DNA from: Didymodactylos carnosus
Taxonomy: Eukaryota > Rotifera > Eurotatoria > Philodinida > Philodinidae
Length of the DNA stretch: 24,735 bases
Assembly: GCA_905250885.1 (NCBI GenBank)
Contig: CAJNOQ010002358.1
Location: 1-24,735 of the forward strand
Direction: 5' to 3'
The position numbers and the translations under genes are program-made. Positions 17,895 to 24,735 of the stretch are shown here, one piece after another. Position 1 is the first letter of the stretch. Every line of letters begins with the position of its first letter. The notes under the pieces were generated by a model. The model was not told the origin of the DNA and searched no databases. It was given only the letters and a program-made list of their open reading frames with translations.

Positions 17895-20800
17895 ATGGCA
17901 GCAATACCAAAAAAACATCTTGGGGTAAGTGGTAAGCTATTTATTATACTTTTCGGTTGTTGAAGAATCATGGATCAGTAGCTATTAAATAAAGATTTTT
18001 GTCAGAAGGTACGTGCGATTTCTGTTTTATTTACAGATATCCCGAAGTGTGTCTTTTGGCAAAACAGAATGTACTACTACCGTTAAAAATCTTCATAGAA
18101 CTGTAGATACAAAACTGGACGATAATGATCATTCAGACAGGAGAAATTCTACTCCTCCAGCTTCAACTGGAAATATTTACTTGACCGGTTGTCCTTGTGG
18201 AAGACATTTTGGTAAACAACTGGTAAAGCGAACTTATAATTTGACCGTTGAACAAATATTCGATTTTTTATTTACCGAAAACGAACAAAGAGCAGCATTT
18301 TTTTCTGAACAAAAAATAACTGGTAAATGATTAACACTTAGTTTAGATATTATCGTTTCGAATCAGTAACTCTCAGCAAAGGATTTTTTCATTCAATGTT
18401 TTGATTTTCTAGGTGTATTAGATGAAGAGGAGTACAATCAATACGAAAAGAAAACTGTACAAACAACTATTGTCCATCCAGCAAAAGAATGGTATATGGA
18501 TGTCTATTCTTCTGCATGGGATCTTCAGAGATGCACGAAAACATAGGTTATCAACCACGCTGAATTTCATGGTAATGTTAGCCTCTAGACGAAAGCATAA
18601 GAAGCGAGTGAAAACTTGTACAAAGTGAAATAACTCATTTTTGGCTATTTTCATCAGAAACGAAACAATTCAGTCAAAATCCATCAAAGCTACCTCAAAA
18701 ATCCATAAATACTCTGTTCTGTCTGCTCAACCTGATTCTGTACTTAAGATTAATAAAAAATATTTACTTAGTTTTGAAGGTTTCCAGAAAACCTTCTCGA
18801 AATCAAACTATTTTCTGCTGACTTTTAAAACATTTATTGAACTTTACGGTATACTACAGATAAAACAGAGTATATATGGATTTTTGAGGTAGCTTTGATG
18901 GATTTTGACTGAATTGTTTCGTTTCTGATGAAAATAGCCAAAAATCAGTTATTTCACTTTGTACAAGTTTTCACTCGCTTCTTATATTTTCGTCTAGAGG
19001 CTAACATTACCATGAAATTCAGCGTGGTTGATAACCTATGTTTTCGTGCATCTCTGAAGATCCCATGCAGAAGAATAGAGAAGTCTCAGGGCTTCAGGAA
19101 AAACGTCTGTAGGTGTCAAACGCACCGAAATGAAACCTTTCGCTAGATCTCACTTTGAAGAGAACACTTTAGACTATCTATCTGGGAAACAAGTCGATAG
19201 GTTCTTTGTAAAACTTTTGAACTATAAACTGATCTTCCAGAAATCTTCTAGAAAATCAGGTTGAGAATCTTTTTCAAAAATCGGTTCTGCATATAGAAAT
19301 ACAGGTCAAAGTCTCATCTTTCTATTACTGAAAATCCCAACTCTCTAGCTTCCATCATTCAATAGTTATTCAAAAAACATCCATATATCATTCTTTTTTT
19401 GGATGAAAAACATATTTAAAATATACAGAGTGTCAGAAAAGAACAACAGACAATGTAGATACCCATTTCGTATTTTCTCTGTGTCTTTCAAATGAAACAT
19501 TTCGCACAGCCGAGGATATCTCAGTTGATTAGCACTTTTAGAAATTTACTCTTGTAGCAGAGTTCCCTGGCGGCAACACGTATGGAGTGTGAAGAAGAAA
19601 GTGTTTTCTGATCCAGTGGTATGACAGATAGATCGTTTGCATACACCTTCGGAATATATATATAATCAACTGGTCGGAGTATTGCGTTCTTGTACAATTT
19701 TGTTGCCAATGAGAAAGAATAAACACTTTCTTCTTTTCATGAGATTCTTTTAATACGTATGCATGGGCATCCACAATGTTTATTTTTCCTATTCTGTTCG
19801 CACGAAGATCAAAATGTTGACACATGAAATCCCTCAAATCTGTTGCTGTTATCTTACCATTTCTGCTTATAGTTAAAACAGTCCGTTATGTAATTATGTG
19901 CTTCTTTTGATGTTATCTAGATGTACAAACAATAGACTGGTCGATGAATGTTATAACACATAAACGTGAACGCTTTGTTTTATTTAAATTACCATTCGAG
20001 ACAAAGTCAGGAAAGTCAACTATATTATGCAAAGACAAACAAGTAAATTTCAACGTGTTAAATTTCAAGTTTCATTAGTGCAGTTCTCATCCGTTGTATT
20101 GTCAACAATCAAATCTGTTTTCTATTATAGGTAATTAAAATGGAACGAAAACACTTTTATTACATAATCGATTCAAAAATTTACTGTAACGAACTTACAT
20201 ATGGTGAACAATTTTTCTCAGTAATTCGGTTTTGCCTAGTACAAGTATCATCAAATAAAACAAGTTTAAGAATTACAGCTGAAGTTCGATACAAAAATAC
20301 TGTAATGCAGTTTATGCAAGGTAAAATTTTCAGTAGTAATAAATGATATTAGCGAACAGATATTAATTTTAGGTATCATGGAAAAGAACGCATTCGCAGC
20401 ATTGTTAAAACTAGGCTTTAATGAACTGGGTGAGTAATGTTAAGACGTTTATAGTTTCAAATAGACTTCAATTTAAAATTTCTCATGTTTGAGTCTGTTA
20501 TTTTTGCTTTTAGAAAAACGAATTTATTCATTAGAGGAACAACAAGCCAAAAGTACGCAGTGAGAAATGAAATGACGTGTGCAGTATTTTTTCATCCCTT
20601 TTGAACGCTTGAACGAGGGTATTGCTAAAAGACGCGAACAGCCACAAACACCCCCAAATTAAAATCTGACTTAGCCAATCGATAGAGCTCGTCGAGCTCA
20701 GTATAGCAACGCCTAACGAACACCCAAAAAAGTTTTTATAGATTTATAAATTCACCCCGAGCCGACATCGGCGTTCCCGATTTCCAAGAGGGTCAGAAAA

Positions 20801-21485
20801 GAGGAGGTGGTACCCTTAATAAATGTATATACATGTCGTCTCTTGCGTTAAAAGCAAGGTTGCCGCTTTTGGAAGTCCGAAAGAGAGCAGAAAAGCAGTC
20901 AAAAAAGCAGAACGAACGTGGACGATAGTGGAGGAAAAGCGGAGTGGAAAGTTATTCATTGTAAAGAGAATAAAGAAAATTAAAATAGCAGATTAAAGAA
21001 GACCGATGACATTCACCAATACGAAAGGAAGCTTGTCAGAACTGATCCCATTCAATGAAGAAAGGAAAAGTGGAAACAGCAGTAACCCTGATTAAAACGG
21101 TAAAAATAGAAATGAGACTTGCCAGCTTATCGTTAAAGTTCGTACATTAATGAAAAATTTATTTCATCGCTATAACTTTTCTTCTATTAGGTGACTCAAG
21201 TCAATATTCACCAGCAATCATGAATACGGAGGTATCACTACTAAACAATGATAAAACTCAAAGAATCGAGACAGATTCCAAACGAATTTCCGATTCAGAA
21301 TTAGTCAAACCTGTTCAGCTGAATGAAGGTAGGCAAAATGAATTGATTTCCTATGAAAATCACGGACCACGTTTTCTTGGTAGCTTCCACTAAAGAAAAG
21401 CAAAAACAAGACAGTAAATTTTTTAAACCAATCCATTTGTATGGAAATAGACCTTCAAATTCCTTCTTTTTCATCAGGTAAGTAG
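17895..21485 (+). CDS. VASt-domain protein (GRAMD1/Aster-like lipid-binding fold), eight exons
   Basis: Proposed exons: 17895-17924, 18037-18322, 19921-20042, 20131-20320, 20373-20429, 20514-20552, 21191-21328, 21478-21485. All introns are GT-AG and every junction keeps frame. The product is about 289 residues. A low-complexity N-terminus (about 60 residues) is followed by the VASt fold: CPCGRHFGKQLVKRTYN, IFDFLFTENEQRAAFF, QTIDWSMN, YYIIDSKIYCNELTYG, FFSVIRFCLVQVSSNKT, SLRITAEVRYKN and MEKNAFAALLKLGFNELEKR, in the family order. VASt domains of GRAMD1/Aster proteins bind sterol at ER-plasma membrane contacts. Here no GRAM domain precedes it and no membrane segment follows it; the tail is polar (SDSSQYSPAIM..., KRISDSELV). 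Intron 2 (1598 nt) is enlarged by a foldback element, and intron 6 is 638 nt. The final exon is uncertain: reading through the last donor ends at TAA 21391-21393 instead, and retaining intron 6 ends at TGA 20561-20563. Confidence 0.82.
18503..18725 (+). repeat. FB2 left arm
   Basis: 223-bp arm. Just upstream of it (18417-18502) the plus strand has a short open stretch after a TTTCTAG acceptor-like site, but it does not continue the VASt fold and I leave it in the intron. Confidence 0.88.
18857..19079 (-). repeat. FB2 right arm
   Basis: Reverse complement of the left arm, same length. Mismatches cluster toward the inner end and at one AGCAT/ATAT site. Confidence 0.88.
19521..19861 (-). pseudogene. 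Antisense coding-like fragment inside VASt intron 2, frameshifted
   Basis: On the minus strand, codons from about 19861 to 19710 read RNGKITATDLRDFM, QHFDLRANRIGKINIVDAH and YVLKES. A second frame from about 19709 to 19521 then reads MATKLYKNAILRPVDYIY, IPKVYANDLSVIPLDQ and RVAARELCYKSKFL before TGA. Both look like real protein and switch frame near 19709, which suggests a decayed gene or transposon protein. The first block loosely resembles an EF-hand loop but lacks the first Asp. I do not recognise the family. It is unrelated to the surrounding VASt gene. Confidence 0.35.
20553..21190 (+). other. Long VASt intron 6 with a GC-richer purine-rich island
   Basis: Bounded by GTACGC and TTCTATTAG. 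From about 20590 to 21010 base composition departs from the surroundings: GC-richer patches, a GAGCTCGTCGAGCTC palindrome (near 20686-20700) and a purine-rich stretch full of AGAAAAG and GGAAAG motifs ending near AATAAAG. No open frame fits a family. It may be a short retroelement or a solo LTR, but no terminal motif pair was confirmed. Confidence 0.4.
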
Positions 21486-23832
21486 ATCATAAAGATGTGG
21501 TTATAGCAAAATTAAGTTTTTTTCAGAAAGTTGTTATTGATTTTCACTGTATGGCTAAAATGAATGTACGAAAGTGTTACTTTTCCTCCGAGTATCAGCA
21601 GATATTTGATGAAATCATTTTATAAATGTGAAGAATTCGTGTCATTGAAGCAAGATGCTGCGCAAAACTTGACTCCTTTTATCAAAGACGTTCAGAAAAC
21701 GCTTTATGGCTATAGCAACCTAGACAGAACTTCTCACGCTTAGGAAAAATTGTGTGATTTGTTTGAAAGTTTGTCGATATTTTTTCTCTTTGTAGTTTCT
21801 TGGTACTACTTTGCGGTCAAATAGTTTTATATTTGAAATTAAGAGATGTTGATGCGTCAATACACAATTTTTCTAAGTTATATTCAAGTAAGGTATTTGA
21901 CGAATGAACACAATGACAGGCGAATGATGTAAAGTTTCCCTTTTTGGCCTCAATACCTCTATGATCGATTAAACTCACACATGACCGAAAGCTCGTGAAT
22001 AGTTCAACCAAATTGGATTATTTGTGCCAATTAAAACACAACGCATGACATTCCTCTTCATATGTTTCAGAAGCATATCATTTTAAATGTTTGCAATATG
22101 GTAGATTAAAATAAATCTCTTATTCCAGGAAAGCAGTACAAACTTCATTGATGTTATTTTCTTGTGATAATATTACAACTATATTTTGTGCTTTGCTGGG
22201 TTTAACTTAAACTGCTGTCCGGGTGATTTAATCATTTTACACTGTTGGAAAACATTGTAGTGTAGAGCCTCAGTTTAACTACTAGCAGAAATTCAGACTA
22301 CAATAGAGCTAAGAAAGGGAGACAAGTACGTCAACATCAGTCACCACTTTCTTAGTCAATTTGAGAATGGTTAAACGGATCTGATAAAAACGTACACAGA
22401 TTCAAGAGATTTTGTTGCTCGTGCTCGCATTAGACAATAATAAAGTGGACCGCAAAAGTTCAAGACACTTTTTATTTTTGAATTTTCACGTGAACTAAAG
22501 TAGCTAGAATAAATCCGAGAACAGATTATGTAGAGAACACCTTAGAGTATCTAAGCATGTAAGAAGAAAAATTTTCATTTAACTTTAGCAAGTTTAATAA
22601 GATGAAATTTTACAAACTTAAAAGCATTCAATTTTCAACTCTTTTAAAGTTAGTCAAAAGTCACTGTCGATGATTCAGAAAAATAGAGCAGACTTTTCTC
22701 GTCAAATGAGACGTTGTACGACTCAATGCGATTTTTCTGCAATGAGTTATTGATTTTTCTCGGAATGCGGCGGCGTCTAGTTTTAAACTGAAAAATGCAC
22801 TTTTTTTTTTGCAATTTTCAAGATTTAGCACCGATCGAACCGCTTTGTACAATCATTTACTAACTTCTTCTCTTCAAATTAATTACTCTATACATGGGCA
22901 CCTTCTATCGACTCTGCTTAATCTTCTAGGTACCTTTGAAAAAAATTTCTTTCGTAATTTAAGGGGTTAAACCTTTAGAAAAATCGTATGTCAAGCGGCA
23001 ATTTTTTTTTGCACCCTACTGTATGTGTTATAATTTAAATTACGTTTTAGTGGATGTGAATGTGAATCTCTCTTACTTGCTGATTTACACTCACACCCAC
23101 CCTCAAGGTTTTAGCCAGAAAGTGTGAGACTTTAAACACTTCAGACTTTTTTGGCTAGAACTGGAAAAAGATTTGAAAAATGGCATCGACGAAAGTTTCA
23201 TTATAAAACCTTTCTTATTTTAAAGAATCCTGTTTTGTTTTTAATAACAGCTTTTCTGTTCAATGCACTATTTACGCTTTGTTAACAGAGAACAGCGAAA
23301 CTGGAATGTAACCAGAAAATTTTTTTACAAATTTAAAATGAAACTCACTAGAAACCGTGTTTCCTTGTAAATGCAATATTTGCTGATCAACACCGACCAA
23401 ACTCTCTAAGGTCAAGAGAAAAAACCATATGGTACACATAAAAGAAATTCGTTACAATAATGTTATTTTTCTGCTTCGAAGCTGTTGAGTAACGTCTGGA
23501 AGCAAACTGCATCGTTTTACTTTCATTTTTTAATTGTTCTGACAGTAGCTAGCATGCTTCAGCCAGGGAAAGATTGAAAAAATGACATTTTCTCCCGTTA
23601 GAGGTGCATTTTTTATTGACAAAAAACAAATGTTTTTTTTCTTTGAAGGAAGAGGAATTTGGCAATGACATTGTCTTCAAGCCCACTTTTTTCAACGTGT
23701 AAAAAGCGCAATTTTGATAGATAATAGCGTGTTGCTTTATTGATTTAGTTTGAGTGAGAGTTTACTCTGATTTTGATGTTAACGATAAGGTAAATTAGTG
23801 CGAAATGTGCTCGATACGATGCCGAAGTATTA
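21486..23832. other. Gene-poor AT-rich region
   Basis: No supported gene. The open frames at 21817-22011 and 22661-22852 (minus) have no family resemblance. A pair of weak Tc1/mariner-like termini is listed separately. There is a CACACCCACCC-type simple patch near 23090. Confidence 0.4.
22444..23023. mobile_element. Possible Tc1/mariner-like MITE, degenerate termini
   Basis: Left end reads AGTGGACCGCAAAAGTTCAA. The reverse complement of the right end reads TACAGTAGGGTGCAAAAAAA, then CCGCTTGACA. Both have AGTxGG...GCAAAA in common, and the right end carries the TA-CAGT start typical of Tc1/mariner termini. The match is partial and there is no transposase inside. Confidence 0.25.
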
Positions 23833-23836
23833 TTAA

Positions 23837-23876
23837 CCCTTTGACGATGAAGTGGGGTCCAGGTGGACCCACCTGA
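23837..23876 (+). repeat. piggyBac left terminal and subterminal repeat
   Basis: CCCTTTGACGATGAAG followed by the GGGGTCCAGGTGGACCC palindromic motif, directly after TTAA at 23833-23836. A repeat of the motif at the window's right edge suggests the opposite end is close. Confidence 0.65.
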
Positions 23877-24127
23877 CAGTTTTGCGTCTAATACAGCATT
23901 ACCATTTAGTGTTTCAGATCAATCCTATTCTGTAATCTCTAATCTTGAGTATCTGCATAATATGCACATAAGAAATCATGTTTAAATCGAAACAGGAAAA
24001 AATGCAGGTATGGGTGCAGTTGGACCCTAAAACAACCATGATGTTATAGATACAATTTTTTCTCTTACTATGGTCGCCATCTGTTGTCTCTTATAGTCAA
24101 GTTAGCTTTGATGTCTCTTGGATATAA

Positions 24128-24331
24128 CCTTCGTTCAGAAGGCGTCGAAAGTCTCGATGTCAGTATTCATTCGAATCGGGCAAGAGAAGATGTTATTTGT
24201 GTCCAGCGCAATCCAGTCGAAAAGTTCGACAAACATGTAATAGTTGTGGACACAATGTTTGTCTTTCTCATTCGAGTACCGTCACAATGATAACTTGTCA
24301 AATGTGCGGAGAAAAAAACCAAAACGACTGA
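24128..24331 (+). pseudogene. piggyBac transposase C-terminal cysteine-rich domain fragment
   Basis: Open from just after a TAA (24125-24127) to TGA 24329-24331. Basic start (RRRRKSRCQ), then GKRRCYLCPAQSSRKV, TCNSCGHNVCLSHS and ITCQMCGEK. The C-x2-C, C-x2-C-x3-C-x2-H, C-x2-C pattern is the cross-brace zinc finger at the end of piggyBac transposases, which binds the transposon ends. The upstream catalytic domain is absent. The longer open frame at 24084-24290 is in another frame and is a shadow. Confidence 0.7.
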
Positions 24332-24723
24332 GTTTACAAAAGAAAGTCAAACACAAACAACATCAATATTGTGTTAGAAAAACAACTTTTCACTGTTTTT
24401 GATTATAAAAAAGAAAAATAAGAAAGATGATGAATAAAGAAGAGAAGTTCCCTTATTCACAGAAAATTGTATCTGTGCACATGTCAATGTATATCTAACA
24501 TTCTAGGAGATTAACGTCATTGGGTACACTTCTTTCGGGTTTATATTTGAATATTGTTATAAAAACACTTTCATACAAATTTTTTTCCCGTATTGTTTAT
24601 AGTAATACAGTTTCCATAGAAGCTGATATGTAAACGCCCATAAGAAGCATATGTAAAGGCTTCTAGTACATAAATGGATTGCTTAAATAAAACAAAAGTA
24701 CTGATTTTCCCAAATTTTCTTTA
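24332..24723. other. AT-rich 3' part of the piggyBac element
   Basis: Non-coding; sits between the transposase stop and the right subterminal motif. Nothing else recognised. Confidence 0.35.
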
Positions 24724-24735
24724 TATGGGTCCAGG

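Larger units (their letters stand above)
18503..19079. mobile_element. Foldback element FB2 (577 bp, 223-bp inverted arms) in intron 2 of the VASt gene
   Basis: Left arm 18503-18725 and right arm 18857-19079 are reverse complements over 223 bp without indels; I count about six mismatches. Outer ends read TCTATTCTTCTGCATGGG. The 131-bp spacer holds a small hairpin (GAAGGTTT with AAACCTTC near 18777-18797) and no gene. There is no clear target-site duplication (flanks TATGGATG and GAAGTCTC). The sequence is unrelated to FB1. It is inside the long second intron of the VASt gene and would form a 223-bp stem in the pre-mRNA. Short open frames in both arms are mirror images and not genes. Confidence 0.75.
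23833..24735 (+). mobile_element. piggyBac-family element, internally deleted, right end beyond the window
   Basis: Starts with TTAA followed by CCCTTTGACG, the target site and terminus style of piggyBac elements. A subterminal near-palindrome (GTGGGGTCCAGGTGGACCCAC, given here in part: GGGTCCAGGTGGACCC) follows at 23854-23872. Related copies occur at 24011-24027 (TGGGTGCAGTTGGACCC) and at the last bases of the window (ATGGGTCCAGG). A C-terminal transposase zinc-binding domain is encoded at 24128-24331. There is no room for the catalytic DDD core between the left end and that domain, so the element is a deletion derivative. Confidence 0.7.

Noticed and set aside
18417..18502. Possible extra VASt exon (reads LDEEEYNQYEKKTVQTTI)
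   Set aside because: It has an acceptor-like site and matching phase, but does not fit the VASt fold, while exon 2 to 19921 joins the domain seamlessly.
18418..19146. Mirror-image ORFs beginning MKIAKN on both sides of FB2
   Set aside because: They are the same sequence read from each inverted arm, with no family resemblance, so not genes.
19427..19460. TACAGAGTGTCAGAAAAGAAC as a mariner-type terminus
   Set aside because: No matching inverted partner was found nearby.
1..24735. CRISPR arrays, tRNA or rRNA genes, hammerhead ribozymes
   Set aside because: No regularly spaced repeats, no A-box/B-box pairs and no conserved hammerhead core were seen by eye; a covariance-model scan would be the decisive test.

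Overview
The window looks like an animal nuclear genome, AT-rich and intron-bearing. The genes have canonical GT-AG introns, many of them only 41-150 nt. The transposon mix is Ty3/gypsy, RTE-like and CR1/Jockey-like LINEs, a Penelope-type fragment, piggyBac and long-arm foldback elements. My best guess is a rotifer, probably bdelloid. That guess rests on gene compactness, codon style and repertoire, not on a decisive marker.

Layout from left to right. (1) 546-1189, minus strand: an intact two-exon secreted Cu/Zn superoxide dismutase. (2) About 1.25-3.69 kb: gene-poor DNA with a diverged 150-bp direct repeat and one perfect hairpin. (3) 3688-3867, minus: an orphan C-terminal coding fragment. 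(4) 3922-4787: a foldback element with two 259-bp inverted arms that differ at only 3 positions. (5) About 4967-7319, plus: a 5'-unresolved gene for an extracellular protein with a Ser/Thr-rich linker and a C-terminal DNRLRE-like beta domain. (6) 7765-8163, minus: a dead LINE C-terminus. (7) 8894-9255, plus: the last exon of a probable cell-surface protein.

(8) 9430-15217 is a nested transposon island. A decayed RTE-like reverse transcriptase on the plus strand is interrupted, just after its YADD motif, by a minus-strand Ty3/gypsy element. That element keeps one LTR, a polypurine tract, and gag zinc knuckle, protease, RT, RNase H and integrase domains. It carries at least six lesions. Its 5' LTR and the N-terminal part of gag are missing, and a Penelope-like RT fragment abuts it there.

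(9) 15.2-17.9 kb: mostly non-coding DNA with a small palindromic MITE candidate and two weak coding fragments. (10) 17895-21485, plus: an eight-exon gene for a VASt-domain (GRAMD1/Aster-like sterol-binding fold) protein. I see no GRAM domain and no membrane anchor in it. Its second intron is swollen to 1.6 kb by a second, unrelated foldback element (223-bp arms) and an antisense coding-like fragment. Its sixth intron (638 bp) holds a GC-richer, purine-rich island. (11) 21.5-23.8 kb: gene-poor. (12) 23833 to the window end: an internally deleted piggyBac element with a TTAA-CCC left terminus, the C-terminal cysteine-rich transposase domain, and what looks like the start of the right subterminal region at the last bases.

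No multi-gene pathway is visible. The host genes (SOD, DNRLRE protein, surface protein, VASt protein) appear unrelated. Mobile DNA has filled or cut the spaces between and inside them. The most distinctive signals are the two unrelated long-arm foldback elements with nearly identical, equal-length arms, one of them inside an intron of a transcribed gene.
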